Part shown: in pieces, positions 1 through 11,988 of the stretch
How positions within the stretch are numbered: the stretch's first letter is position 1
Layout of the letters: every line of letters starts with the position of its first letter
DNA from: Phaseolus vulgaris
Taxonomy: Eukaryota > Streptophyta > Magnoliopsida > Fabales > Fabaceae
Assembly (NCBI RefSeq): GCF_000499845.2
Contig: NC_023753.2
Coordinates: 22,475,932 to 22,539,931, forward strand
Length of the DNA stretch: 64,000 bases
Direction: 5' to 3'
Position numbers and translations under genes: made by a program
The notes under the pieces: model-generated
Seen by the model: only the letters and a program-made list of their open reading frames with translations
Told to the model about the DNA's origin: nothing
Databases searched by the model: none

Positions 1-119
1 TTATGTTCTAAAAAAATGCATTTATGCATGGAGACTTGGAGGAGGAGGCGCATATGGAGATCCTAGTAGGTTAGTAATGGAGGAAGGAAGGTGTATATAG
101 GTAAGACACTTTTTCTTTG

Positions 120-490
120 CATGCTTGGTTTGGGAGATTCACCCTAGCTAGGCTATCTTAAGGGTACAAGGGGAGTCAAGGTGACCACACTTTCTTCACA
201 AAGTATGCTGAATATTGATGATATGATTGTTGTAGACAATGAAGTTGAAAACCAAATGCTGAGAGAGAGGTTAGAAACTTCGTTTAGAATTTTGAAGTAT
301 ATTCTTGAAATAAAAGTTGCCTAGTCTAGAAATATCATCTTCATCTCTCAGAGAAAAGAAAACACATCCTTGATCTTCTTAGAGAGACAATCATGCTAGA
401 CGGTAAACCATAACCATCTACAATGTCCATGGAGTAGAATCATTGGACAGGAAGCAAAGGAGAGCCCAAATATACTGAAGGCATCAATGT
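120..490 (+). pseudogene. Ty1/copia reverse transcriptase fragment (decayed)
   Basis: Conceptual translation of the plus strand gives copia RT landmarks in order, with frame changes and stops. 'WFGRF' is followed by a 'GYKGSQGDHTFF' block, then 'DDMIVVDNEVENQMLRERLE', then 'FISQRK'. These match the region around and just after the catalytic Y-V-D-D strand of copia RTs. The residues that would supply the leading 'LLLVYV' are missing, and there is a stop before the 'FISQRK' block. No LTR, RNase H or integrase is attached, so this is an isolated dead fragment. The fragment runs off recognisable similarity near 490. Confidence 0.7.
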
Positions 491-1384
491 GCAATGTTGT
501 CAAACTCGAGAATCATAATAGGATCGAAAAGGGGGATAAAAATTCTTAACTTGACTCATAAGAGTTAGGAGTATACAGATAATAGAAGCAAAGACAAAGC
601 ACAACAGAGAGTGAGCATAACAAAGCGACTGAAACAAAGAGCGAGTGTCAATAACTGTGAAAGCATCATTTACCATGATGGTTGTGAGTGTTTTGATGCC
701 AACAATGGTGAAACTAGTGGCGATGGGAGAATCATGAGTGTATTGTGGCTATCAATGATAAAAGTGATAGTTTTTCGACAACAACGATAACGTCAACATC
801 AAGAAGTGTGTATGCCTCACAAGTCTCCTTCATTTCTGATTTGTGAATTATAAGAACCCTAGCGGAATAAAAGGGTCAAATGGCACAAGTGTTGGGCTTT
901 GATTTAGGTAGGGTCGGGTCGCCTTTTAACCAACAATGGGCCATCAAACCCTATCTTCTCAAGACGGAAGGATCAACATGGTGCACGATCCCATGATTCA
1001 GCGATCAACGTCATGATCTCGCAACAATTTGTGCTCCCCTCCTCGACTTGGCATATGCATCAAGTCATGAGCTCCTCTGTATTTGCAGGATTGCACGAGT
1101 TTGGGAGTTTACTCGCAATTTTGACAACATTTTCAATGTGTAAGACATCTAATAGTAAACAGGACTTCCAACACTTCATGACAAGTCTAGAGAGAGAAAT
1201 TACCCATGAAAGCATGCATAGCCATAGAATATGAATGGTTGATATAGATAGAAGATCTATCTTAGGATATTGCATGTTCTTAGTTTGAAACTTGATGACT
1301 TGGAGGTGTAAAAAGTAAAAATTGTGGTTGCATGATCAATAACAAAGGTAGAGTTTCAAGATCGAATGAAATAGTTGGTGGATA
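491..1384. other. Intergenic/repeat-derived stretch, no gene seen
   Basis: Only short open frames without recognisable motifs occur here, on both strands. Nothing resembling a gene or a complete repeat could be identified. Confidence 0.5.
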
Positions 1385-1827
1385 GACAATTTCACACAGG
1401 GGATTTAGTTACGTTAAGTTCCATCTCTATCGTCAAAGATCTATTTCTCATTGGGTTAATGCTCAATTGACACTTAAGTTATATGGGCCCTTCAAAGTGT
1501 TAGATCGTCCTGGTGTTATGGCTTATTGAATTGATCTTCTCGTTGGGTTCATAATTTATAATGTTTTTCATGTCTCAGGAAAACATGTAGGATCTGTGGT
1601 CATTGCTACTTATATTCCTTCCAACATTGATGCAAGTTTTGGTTCATGTGAACATAATACTATTTTGAATAGGATGATTTGTCAAGAGGAAGAATTGGAC
1701 TATGACTAGATTTTTGGTAAAGTGGAAAGATCAACTTCCACAGGATGCCATGTGCAAGTTTTACTATGATCTTTAGAGGAGATATCCTTCCTTGCATCCT
1801 TGAGGACAAATGCTTTCAAGGGTGGTT
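1385..1827 (+). pseudogene. Ty3/gypsy chromovirus integrase C-terminus and chromodomain remnant
   Basis: Plus-strand frames read a typical integrase C-terminal block: 'GDLV' near 1400, then 'KLYGPFKVLDR' around 1480-1510, then a block ending in 'NVFHVS' around 1560-1580. About 100 nt further on comes a chromodomain-like stretch, 'FLVKWKDQLPQDA' (about 1710-1755), followed by 'YYDLQRRYPSLHP' and the end of pol. Stops and frame changes make it non-functional. Known chromoviruses end their pol with exactly this order (GPY/F-type module, then chromodomain). The upstream part of pol is absent from the window. Confidence 0.75.
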
Positions 1828-2290
1828 AATGATAGAAAAGAAAGGGTAAATAGAAAATTGTAATAGTTGAGGGCTGACCCAACTGAATTGTTGGAGAGTG
1901 CATTACTATAGTTACTCTTCAACTACATACAGGGAAAATGATTGAATAGTTGGGTAATCAATCATCTTGTAACCAAATTTTGGTACCTCTGTTTCTCAGT
2001 AAGAAAACTTGGGGATTCTTTCTTCATCTGAGAATTCCCTATTTCCTTCCATAGTTCTTCATTTGTGAGGAATTCCTAGAACTAAAATTCCCAGAACTAT
2101 TGTAACACCCTTATCAAACTATGTACAATTTTAATTTGTGATTTGGTTCCTTATTTCCTTGATTAGATTAGCCTCACTTCGATTTATATCTATGTATTAA
2201 ATTTTCTACCTTTCAATCAAGAGAAACAATTTTCAACAATTCAGTCCTTCCTCTCTTCTCTAATTACTAGTAAGGTTTTGCATGTCTTTG
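1828..2290 (+). repeat. Probable LTR of the chromovirus
   Basis: The segment directly follows the pol 3' end and a short purine-rich run. It has no coding potential and looks like an LTR: it begins TGATAGAAAAG and has long polypyrimidine stretches near its end. I found no second copy or target duplication, so both borders are approximate. Confidence 0.4.
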
Positions 2291-2545
2291 TGCTGGGAGG
2301 TTAAGGGTCATGCTAAGTAAAGACTTTTAAGGCTTTGGTACAGTGGTTGCTGAAAATCCAGGAACAAAGAAAACTTTAGATGAGACAAAATCTGAAGTGT
2401 TTGAGATGTGAAAGGCCATTGGTTGAATATTGAGCTCACTATAATCCTTCTTTCGGTATATTAGAAAGGACTCTACAGTTTGTGTGTGTAATAAGGAAGG
2501 TTGTGGATCTGTGGGAATTATGTATTCGGAAGTATTAATAAGTAG

Positions 2546-2908
2546 ACTTTAAGCCTAACTCAACTTCATAAAACCGGCTTATAAGGTGAGGTTTGCACCC
2601 ACTTATATACAATGAAATGTCCTTATCTTTAGTCGATGTGGGATCTCCAACACACCTCCTCACGCCGAGAGTGATAATTCGTGTGTGGGATAACATATTA
2701 TGGGTGGTCCGATAACGGTCCAATAGGAGATGGCCTGATAAGCCCAACAAACATTCGTTAGGATAGGCTCAAAAATGACTCTGATACCAAATTATGAAAT
2801 GAATTTTAAGCCTAACTCAACCCCATAAAACCGGCTTATAAGGTGAGGTTTGCACCCACTTATATACTAGGACATGCTCTAATCTCTAGTCGATGTGGGA
2901 TCTCCAAT
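2546..2908 (-). mobile_element. TRIM-type miniature LTR retrotransposon
   Basis: Two near-identical direct repeats of about 110 bp (about 2546-2652 and 2795-2908) flank an internal region of about 140 bp. Both contain the blocks 'AAAACCGGCTTATAAGGTG' and 'GTCGATGTGGGATCTCCAA'. Read on the minus strand, the repeat starts TGTTGGAGATCCC. The repeat at 2795-2908 is followed (2776-2789) by TGGTATCAGAGTCA, which matches the initiator-Met tRNA primer binding site. A purine-rich GAGGAGGTG precedes the other repeat, as a polypurine tract should. There is no coding capacity. This is the architecture of terminal-repeat retrotransposons in miniature. The termini are not exactly equal and I found no clear target duplication. 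The internal-repeat sequence looks like one dispersed widely in Phaseoleae (from memory, unverified). Confidence 0.75.
2776..2789 (-). promoter_or_regulatory. Primer binding site of the TRIM element
   Basis: Minus-strand TGGTATCAGAGTCA lies 5 nt inside the LTR that ends at 2795. It complements the 3' end of initiator methionine tRNA apart from the variable last bases. It fixes the element's orientation. Confidence 0.75.
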
Positions 2909-3589
2909 AGGAAATATATTTGCTTTAAGCCTAAGGATTCCACAGGACAAGAAATCTTCCTAGCACCCTTTTAAAACTGGTTTCTAGATTTCATTATATT
3001 TCTTATTTGATTTGATTAGGAGTCTAGTACTAATTAATGAGTGTACGCTTTAGTCATACCGTATCATTACACATCATATATCAATCAATATTTTATTACT
3101 GTTCTCTTTGTCATTCCTTCTCTACCTAAATTCCTGTAGTTTCAAAAGCTCCCAACATGGCAACATATAGTATAGTGAAACAGCCGTAGTCACCTTTCAA
3201 TTGCAAAATAACATTTGAATCGTGAGTTTTGTTATGTTCACTTATCTTAAACTCTAGGAATTGCATCTCTGTTATTTATGTTACTTGGTATGATGGATCC
3301 AAGATACCTAAATAATGCAACTTGTGTTATATTATGATCTTCACTTTTTCACTTTCTCTAATTGGAAACCATGAGAGTTCAAAAGCTTCTATCCACGTAC
3401 ATCTCTAGCTGAAGTATATTATTTGCAAAAGGCATAATATTGTCTGCTGGAGATGCTATACAAGGACATCCAAAACTGAATTATAATAATTAGGAAAGAT
3501 AAAAGCTCTAAGTTGACGGTAGGTGGAAACTTATAGAGGTCTGGAAATTCTTTTGACTTTACCATGTTTTGCATTCTAGGGTGTGATGC
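2909..3589. other. Non-coding stretch upstream of the orphan gene
   Basis: AT-rich sequence without recognisable coding or repeat structure. If the gene at 3590 is real, its promoter lies here, but no convincing TATA box could be chosen. Confidence 0.4.
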
Positions 3590-4767
3590 ATGGCACTGAA
3601 TTCAAAATCATTTGGTTTTCCTCCTCTCTCGGTTGGAAGTTACCGTTATACGGTGACAATTTTTATGGATGGGGTAATTTGGAATTGCTTATTCAGCAAC
3701 CTGTTGATGGTGCTGTTGATTTTATTAGTAGAAGTTTTAGCTTCTTCGATTTTGGTGAACAAAACTAAACTCATCAAATATTTATTTTCAGTATGTGTTT
3801 TAGTAGTCTTTCTTGCTTCTTAAGATTTTCAGTTTTAACAACATATTAAAAGACGATTGACTCAATTGTGGATGGTGGAAGTTTATTTGTAATATCTTTT
3901 CAAGCATATGCTTTGTATTGCAAAGATATAGTTCTAAGTTCTTATTATTACAGTACAATACAGCTTTTATTTTATGAAGTCTTGATGTGTGGCAATTGTA
4001 GCAACCCTTCACTATTCAAAATCTTCAATTTGGATCTGAAATTTGATGTTCTAAAGTTATTGATTCTGTTTTATGTACTATTCACTGGCTTCACATTTGG
4101 TTGTGCTCTATTGTAGGACACTCAATCCCACAATAAGGCTCCGTTTGACGTGAACAAGCTTCCTATAGAGACTCAAAATCTTCTAGCTGTGTGCAAGAGG
4201 GAAAGCATGGCTGAGTATCCATCTCCTGAAAAGGATGATAATAATTGTAAGCAAGTGGATGAGTACCCTTCACCTCAAACAGACAATCCAAAGCCTTTCT
4301 CTCAAATATACAAACGAAGGCGGCATAACTTGAACTCCAACCACTCTAATGTTACTGGAGATACAATCCGAGCCAGCCAGGATCCATGCTCCTCTACAGT
4401 AACAACTGCAGCAACAACACTCCCAACCACCACTGCTGGTGCCGCCACCACCAACACTGCACCGAAAAAACATTTTCTGTCTGCACTGGTGGAGTTTTCC
4501 CTGCAAGAGTCCCTTGAATCTAAGGAAAGCCTTGCTTTGGTTAAGGCACTGGATTTTGAGGCCGAAAACCTGGAGGCATCCATGCCTCCAAGCTCTGCCA
4601 AGTTCATCAAGAACTTGCAGAGTGAGGTCCATAAGCTTGGAGTCGAAAAGGAGACAATGAGGTTTGAGATGATGAGCGCTCAAGCGATGATTAACATTCT
4701 CCAGTCTCGACTTGACATTGTCTGCAAAGAAAATGAGGATTTGAAGAGGAGTGCCCAAAAACCTTAG
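3590..4767 (+). CDS. Unrecognised two-exon gene with coiled-coil-like C-terminus
   Basis: The well-supported part is the last exon, 4117-4767: a long open frame preceded by a T-rich tract ending in TTGTAG at 4116. Its product is acidic and Ser/Thr/Pro-rich at first. Two 'EYPSP' motifs come early, then a basic 'IYKRRRH' patch, then a low-complexity Thr/Ala run. The final 90 residues are heptad-like and charged, from 'LVEFSLQESLESKE' to 'ENEDLKRSAQ', as in a coiled coil. A first exon at 3590-3673 starts with ATG and ends at a GTAATT donor. Joined, the exons stay in frame and give 244 residues, but this exon is only tentative because another frame is also open there. I do not recognise the family. 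It is not flanked by transposon ends, so it may be a host gene or a gene fragment. Confidence 0.45.
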
Positions 4768-5640
4768 ACATTGGCAGTGGCATGCCCTTGTAACAGTTTA
4801 AGTTAGTTACAGCTGAGTAATGAAGCTCGGTTAGCGAACATTTTATTTTTCTGAGTAAGAATTTTAGTTCGTTTCAATGGCTAAACTTGTCAGTGTTACA
4901 ATTTGAAACTTGTCATTGTGTATGATATGACTTTCAATTTCCCATTGCTGTGACAGTGGCCATGCTAGTTCTTGTTTCTCTGATTCAATAGATTAGCATC
5001 TCAAATTGAATGCTGAAATTTTATAATGTTGCTTCCATTGAGTGTCAAGGCACTTGCACAGGTCATATTTCAAGTGATGAGAATGCTTTTTAACACCTTG
5101 TTCTCTTCATATTTTTCTCTTTTTATTACATCACACGTACCTTAAGATTTCTGAGAGCTTGGCATTAAAAGTTCACATATGATTTATGCATCCACACAAA
5201 AAAACTATTGAAAGTTATATTAAAATGTTTGTGAAAGAATTTCCGCACTTGAACACACTATGTTAATTTATAGGAGTATTATAAGAAAATTTAAAGTAAA
5301 ATGAAATTATTACCAAAATCTTTCCCATATCCTATTAATTTTCAAAAGGACTGTTTTAACCTTCTTTTAAATGACTTTTGGATTATCTTTTTTGAAGCTT
5401 TTTTTTAACATATTTTTTGTAATTCATAAAATATATTTTAGAAAAAATAGAATAAAATTTCTAGAATATATATATGTGATTTGGAATGTATTTTTTAAAA
5501 TAATTTTTCTGGAATGTGTTTTTAAAAGAACATTTATGAGATGAGAACAAATTAGGTGGGGTGTAAGAAGAACATTGATGGGGTATAGAAAGAAACACCC
5601 ATTCAATGGAGCAGCAAGGAAAATAATTGAAAAGCTTTTG
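4768..5640. other. 3' flank of the orphan gene, no further gene
   Basis: T-rich sequence suitable for a 3' UTR, followed by AT-rich spacer. Short frames on either strand have no recognisable features. Confidence 0.4.
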
Positions 5641-6460
5641 TTTTAATAAAAGTCATCTATTTAGAGGTAAGAATTAAGTTTTTTTTATGAGCATTGATGA
5701 TTATGACGTTTTTATGGTTATCGAAAATCAGGATCTAGAAGTGTGCTACTGATTCATCAATCTGGAACTGAATCATTTTGTTTTTCGGATGAGGGATGTT
5801 CCAGAAGCAAATTTTGCATAAATTGTTGATTTTCAAATTGCTGAATCCGGAAGCATAATTTATGTTACAGATTGGTGGATCTGGAATGCGTTTTTTTGAA
5901 TAATGGATTTTTGAATTCAAAATACATATTTTGAATTACGGATTGGTGGATTCGAAATTTTACCAGAAGCGCCATTCCAAAATTTTTCCAGATTCCATAA
6001 TCCAGAATGCAAAGAAATAAATATGGATTCTATATTTCATAAAACTATCAGATTGTATTGTCCAGAATAATATGTATGAACTACGAAAACGAAAATCTGA
6101 AAAAAAAAAATGAAACTGCATATCAAAAAAACAAAAAATTTACTTACCTTCTAGAGAAACTACTCTTCTCCCACCAAGTTTCCGAGACACCACCCTAAAC
6201 CACCAACAGAAATACGAGATGAAACAGTGTCGCTAAAAGAAGAATGGAGTCAGTGAGAGGCAATGAAGTCCACTAGAGAGGAATGGAACGATGCTGCAGT
6301 GTTTTTCAAAAGAAAATGAAAAAGAAAAGAATAGTTTAAGTTTAAAGCATTTTAAGGTTTTTAAAAAATAATAAGAACAATTTTGTCTTTGTATAACTTT
6401 ATGGAAGTGCAAGAAGAAAAATATAGGGGTGTAAGAAAAAACTACCGTTAGATAAAAGAG
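5641..6460. repeat. Field of degenerate GGATCTGGAA/TTCCAGAT motifs
   Basis: Between about 5720 and 6080 the words 'GGATCTGGAA', 'TTCCAGAAGC', 'GGATTGGTGGAT' and their complements recur in varied form, giving many imperfect inverted pairs. The block is flanked by two similar direct words, 'GGGGTGTAAGAAGAA' near 5557 and 'GGGGTGTAAGAAAAA' near 6425. This could be a decayed transposon of about 0.9 kb, but no coding remnant or family could be named. Confidence 0.4.
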
Positions 6461-8453
6461 GATAATTTCTTAAATTTATGACGTCAACAAAGATAATTCT
6501 TAATCCGGTTATTTATTTTACCATATTCCTGAAGAACATTTTTCGTCATAATCTTTATAATTATTTTATAAAAAGGAAAACATAAACATTGATTCATTAA
6601 CATTCAGACTAGTTTAACGTTTTTATTTAAATGTTTAAGAAAGGCTTAAAATATTTTTTAATTATTAAAAGCTTACTTATATATTTATTTTATTTTAGAA
6701 ATTGTTTAGATTAATGGGTCAAACTAGCTCATAAAATATCCTACCAAACACACAAAATGATGGTTTATTGCTGTATATACTAAGCATAACAAAATGAAAG
6801 CGACCACAGAATGAAAAAAAAGAGCATTGATGAAACAAAATAGAGCAGACAACCAAATAATATATATATATATATTAATAATATTTTGACACCTTACTCC
6901 ATTTTACACCCACAACAAAATATTTATATTTATAATAAAAAAAAATTTAAAAATAAAAAAATGTCCTTAATGAAAATATAAACAAAATGTAAAATGTTAA
7001 AATAATTTTTAAAATTAAAAAAATTAAAAATAATTAAAATATTAATATTTAATGGAGTGTAGGTGGAGCAATGGTCAAAAAATCATTTTCCATATATATT
7101 CATGTGAAAAAGAAGAGAAAGAAGTGACAAGAAACTACCCAGCTACGCACAATAACACATATAGAACTAAAAAATTCAACCTGTTATTGCTAATTAACTC
7201 AAATGTTATTCATCAGGGTTTAATGATCTTAATGCATATAGCACGCAATATGAATGGCATCAACCAAATTATCAAGAAAACAAATTAATATGCAGGTCAT
7301 CTTAAAGCATGAACCAGGAGCCAAAGTACCAATAAGAAAACCAGATATGATAAAAGAAAAACAGATAGAAAAGGGTAAAGTAGGAGGAGGGACCAGACTC
7401 AAGGTGGGAGACATGGCTCTTCGATAGAGTTTCTTTGTGTTTGTTGATTGCTTCGCTTCTTGCTGGATGCTTGTGTATGTTGAATCAACTTGAAGAAAAA
7501 TGAGAGTATTTTGTGAGTTCATTGTAGAGTGGTTTTTTTATGCGCTCTGTGATGAGTGGATTCCCCAAAAAAATGTGCTTACTGTGGTGAGTGTTGTGTT
7601 CTGATATCACTAGAAATAGTGTTTCCGTGTGGCTCAGTGGCTTTGTTTTTTTAACCTAGATAATGATCCTCATTAGTGATAGCTAGATACAATAATTAAC
7701 ATTGTTATTTCATATATAAAGTGTAATCATATCAGAAAGAAGGACACAGAGAAAGAAGGACACAGGTGTGTGTATATATATAGAGAGATAGAGAGAGAGA
7801 GAATCCTATAGTTATTGATGATGAAAAAAACAAAAATCATGATTTCAAACTGAACAAAACACTTATGAAAAAGGGATAGAAATATAAATATAACTATAAC
7901 AAATGATATGATATAAAAGAAGGTAATAAAAAAAGAGTGTTTGTTCGAGTTTTGTATGAGTGAAAGAAAAGTGGTGGGAAATGTAGGACGTAGGAGGGGC
8001 TAAGGGGTGGCAGAATGGTAGAATGTTGGGCCAGAAAAGGAAACCATGGGAGACACTGGAAAGAGAATAGCATGCACCAACATCGACCCTGTCCTTTGTT
8101 TTTCTGTCTCTGTTTACCTTTTGCGTTCATCACTTTTTCATTATTTAACATTTTACCATTTTCACAAATGCAGAAAGCTTTAATTCCTTTCTCATTTTAA
8201 CAGCAACTTTTTTAAAAACTGGTTTAATCAAATCACATAATTAAAGGGTATTTTACAATGTTTTTTTATGCCAAAAGGTAAAGATCAATATTTTCTCATC
8301 ATTCTTTTCTGGAATTGAATTTTCTCTTCAATTTGTTTTGATTAAAATATTATCCATACAATTACTAACAAAATTATATTCAAAAGAAATTTAGTCAATT
8401 CCTCTTACTCATATTTACTCATTAGTATAAAAATATGAAATATCATTGTATAT
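6461..8453. other. AT-rich intergenic region with microsatellites
   Basis: No gene is seen. A (TA)n run occupies about 6859-6875. GT/TA/GA-rich simple repeats lie at about 7764-7802, next to a repeated AGAAAGAAGGACACA word at about 7735-7766. The small frames here are low complexity. Confidence 0.5.
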
Positions 8454-10743
8454 AGGATTAGCAAAACGGGTTGTTCAGTGGGCCGGCCCGCCAACTCCAC
8501 ATGCTATAGGCAGAGTGGGTTAAAGTTTTGAACCCATCAACCGTGTTGATCTGATCTGTTAATCCCTGTCAAATCATAGACGAAGACGGCGGGCCGACTC
8601 GCCAATTCATGATGCATATATGTTTTTCAATTTTTATTTCATTCATACATAGCAACACACGTGTCCTTCTGTTCTTCTTCTCCTTCCTTCGTAGATCTTT
8701 TTTCTCTCTTCTCAGACCCAGTTCCATTCCACTTTATATTATTCTTTAAATTCATTTAGTTAATGAATTTCATTTCTCCTTGCGTGTTGTTTTCACTGCA
8801 ACACTTAAGAAATCCTAGAGGGTGAAGTTCCTGCTCCGACAAGCTTGAAGAAATCCTAGGACGGTGACACTGCTACTCTGACGATATCTCATTGTCCCCC
8901 TACATGTTTTTGCAGATGCTCTAAGTTCTCTGACGCAGTTATTCCAACAAACCTTAAGAAACCCTACATGACACCACCACTTATAAGGTTTGAATTCTTT
9001 TCCTTCCTATTTTCTCTTTTATTCTCCACAAGCTCATCTCACTCACTCATTTAACTCTTCAATTTTCTCTTTGTTAGGAGAATAACCGAGAAGAGAGGTC
9101 ACCAATCATCTATCACAATTCACAATGAAGGTAACAAATTTATTTTCATTTGGCTAAACTTTTTGCTTTGATTTTGATATTGGTTGTATTGTACTGGTGG
9201 TGTATGCTTGTAGTGTGAGTGAGACTTTGTAATAGTGACTACAAAAGTATTATTACACCCTAGGATTTTTCTATTATGTTGTCATTTAATTATGTATATG
9301 AGTTCTAGGTTATGAGAGGCATTGTTGGATGAGTATGTATGTGACAATATTGAGCATGGGATTGCTTGAATTTATGATCTTGTTTGGATTTTTTTTATTT
9401 ATTTTGATCAACTTTTTGTTTGACTTAATATTGATTTATTATTTATTATGTGGGTTGTTCTCCCTGTCTTTGTCTTTTTAAATACACTGATTAGTTGTAT
9501 ATTAAAAATTAAATTTACTTTTTAATTTAAAATAGGATTGAAGATCATAAATAATGGATGACTCAATTAGTAAACCACTTTGTATGTTGATGTGCATGTA
9601 TCTAAAAATGAGGCTGAAGATGTTCTTAAAAATGAATCTCAAAGTGTTGAACCTGATAAGAAAAATCAGAAGTTTACAACATTTTATTGTTGGAAATTCT
9701 TTACTAGGATTGGTGTTTCTGTTTATGGAAAAGAGAGGGCAAGGTGAAATGGTTGTAACAAAAAATATGCAATTGGTGGTAAAAAAAATATGGGACTTCC
9801 CTTTTAAAGCATTATATTAAAAAATATAGTAAAAACAAATCTGAAGACGTGAGTCAAATGATTTTGGACAAGTAAGAAAAGTTGAAGGCAAAAAAAATAA
9901 AAATCAAATGGTGTCCTGTGAATTGTGTGCTAATTTAATTATCTGATATGGTTTATCATTCAATTTTTTTGAGCATCCAAAACTTAGAACTTGGATAAGT
10001 TATTTGAATCGTGATGCAACTCTAGTTTCTAGAAATACTGTTAAGAGTGATGTATTGAGAATATTTATAAAAGAAAAAAAGTTTAATAACATTACGAGTA
10101 AGATTTGTTTAACTTCTAATTTATGGACATCTTGCACTACTGAGGGTTATATTAGTTTGACAACACATTATGTTGATTTAAACTGGAAGTTAAGTTGCAA
10201 CATTCTTAACTTTTACCATTTTTCTCCCCCTCGCATTGAAAAAAGAATATTTTCTATCACTTTGGATAATGCTTCTAACAATGATGTTTTTCGAAAAACT
10301 TTAAAAGGTTAGCTTGTTTTTCAAAATTAATTGATTGTGATGGTGAGTTCTTTCATGTGCATTGTTATGCACACATTTTAAATTTGATTGTTCAAGAAGT
10401 TGAAGGTACTTGGTGATTCTTTAGATCAAATTAGGGAGAGCATAAAATATTTTAGGAGTTCTGAGAGTAGAATGATTAAATTTAAACAATGCCTTCAAAA
10501 AATTAGGAACATAAATGCATCAAGTTGGTTGTGTCTAAATGTTCCTACAAGGTGGAACTCAACTTTTTTTTATGTTTCAAAGTGCTCTTAAATACCAATG
10601 TGTTTTTGGAAGCTTACACCTAGTTGATGAGAATTATCGTATGAGGAAAAATGGAAAAGAGTAGAAAAAAAAATCAGTGTTTTATTGTTGCCATTTTATG
10701 ATATTACAAATTTGATTTTGCCATAAGTTATCCTACATCCAAA
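8454..10743 (+). mobile_element. Decayed hAT-superfamily DNA transposon
   Basis: The left part has the look of plant hAT termini: a 'GGATTAGCAAAACGGG' start at about 8456 and GC-rich 'GGGCCGGCCCGCC' at 8480-8492, repeated in part at about 8590. Untranslated sequence follows. A transposase remnant starts near 9550 and runs to about 10740. Similarity stops abruptly at about 10743, where CACTA-like sequence begins, so the right end was lost or lies elsewhere. I could not verify an 8-bp target duplication. Confidence 0.65.
9550..10735 (+). pseudogene. hAT transposase (BED finger plus RNase H-like core), broken
   Basis: Frame-shifted fragments line up with RICESLEEPER/DAYSLEEPER-type transposases. 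A BED zinc-finger-like stretch is around 9740-9830. The frame at 10004-10312 has 'SDLW'-like 'TSNLWTSCTTEGYISLTTHY' and 'FSITLDNASNND', both hallmark blocks of the catalytic core. The frame at 10388-10591 reads 'IRESIKYFRSSESR' and 'LCLNVPTRWNSTFF', the conserved RWNST block. The next frame continues with 'YQCVFGSLHLVDENY'. The C-terminal dimerisation domain is missing. Several frameshifts and stops mean no active enzyme. The family cuts and pastes DNA in the nucleus. Confidence 0.8.
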
Positions 10744-11079
10744 TACTACAAAAGAAATGTGTATGTGGTGGAAGTTATTTTCGTATAAAGTGACATTTAT
10801 AAATGCCAGAACAATATAAGTGTGTGGCGGTTCCCCATACTACCACAAATTTGACTACCACAAAATATTTTTAAATATCATAACATGTTCAGACTATTAC
10901 AACCATTTTCCCTAATCAGTTTTGCTTCCATCACTTGATCTTATTACTTGATTAGGTGATAAATCACCACTTCCAACATCTAGTGCCTAAAATAAATACA
11001 AAATATTTGAAGTTAAGAATTTTCAATGTTTATAACTATAAAATAAAGGAAGACACCAATAATAAAGATTTAAGTATAC

Positions 11080-11988
11080 TAAGTTATACCTCATTGATGG
11101 GTGTATGCACCAAATTAGCTACCATTGCAGCAAAATGTTTTGGAACATCTTTTTTTGAAGCAATATATACAAGCAATGTTTGCATTTGCTTCTTCATAAT
11201 TGCGAACTCACTTTGCATTTGGACTACCTTGTCCTCCACATTTGATGAAGTTGAACTGGATGAAGCATAGTTTATACCACTTAGCCTTGTTATGGATCTT
11301 TTAAAATCAAGACTGAGACAAACTCCATATGATAGTCCTCTAACTCGACCAAGATGCTCCTCACCAAATATGAAACCAATTGGATCATTTTGAGATATAT
11401 TTTAAGCAGTTTATGGATTTATCAACATTAGCTCATCAATTTTTTTTCTGTATAAAATTGGAAGTAATGATAATTATTTTCAAAACAACATACTTGTCAG
11501 ACGAACAAAGATTACAACTATATTCTTGTCAACTACAACTAATCCCATATCCTGGAGTGATATATTATGACACCAGTTCCAAAAAACTATTGTGAATCAA
11601 CACCATCAAGCGTACAAGAACCTACCAATAAATTAGTAAACCAGTATTACTAGATATACAAAAGGATCCACGAAAGAGTCAATTCCTTATTGAGGCTACA
11701 TATGAAACCTTGCAAGACTAACCATCAATATAGGTATCTCTAATAACAATTCAAGATTTAATACTTACAATCAAAACAACACGTAGGTTTAGTAATCAAA
11801 CATTTCAGACCATCAATCAATATCAAATCAACGAATCATAACAACAGATGCCCAACTAACTAACTAACATTATAGGAAACAAACAATGAATGTTTTCAAA
11901 TTATACCCCAATCTCCATAGCCTCATCATTCACATAGATGTCATTTTTCCTTTTATGTGTAATCTTCCACATTTCAGCTCGTCCAATA
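11080..11988 (-). pseudogene. CACTA second ORF, C-terminal half (Transposase_24 type)
   Basis: On the minus strand, starting right next to the copia LTR, the frame reads 'GRAEMWKITHKRKND'. After an apparent intron of a few hundred bases comes 'PIGFIFGEEHLGRVRGLSYG' (about 11330-11390). A coiled-coil-like tail around 11110-11275 contains 'EFAIMKKQMQTLL'. The GxxxGRVRGLG block and this tail characterise the plant Ptta/En/Spm (Transposase_24) family, which works with TNPD in CACTA transposition. The N-terminal half is 18.6 kb away at 30613-31300, on the other side of the copia insertion. Confidence 0.65.

Noticed and set aside
2546..2908. Cassandra-type TRIM with a 5S rRNA-derived LTR
   Set aside because: The LTRs lack the 5S rRNA A and C boxes expected for Cassandra.
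3583..3768. Plus-strand 61-codon frame overlapping the proposed first exon
   Set aside because: No recognisable motif, no splice connection to 4117 in frame. Kept only as a reason to doubt the first exon.
4270..4758. Long minus-strand frames opposite the orphan gene
   Set aside because: They are shadows of the plus-strand exon; composition and the acceptor site favour the plus strand.
7894..8151. Minus-strand frame of 85 codons
   Set aside because: Low-complexity Phe/Leu/Ser-rich translation of a purine/pyrimidine-skewed tract with no motif.
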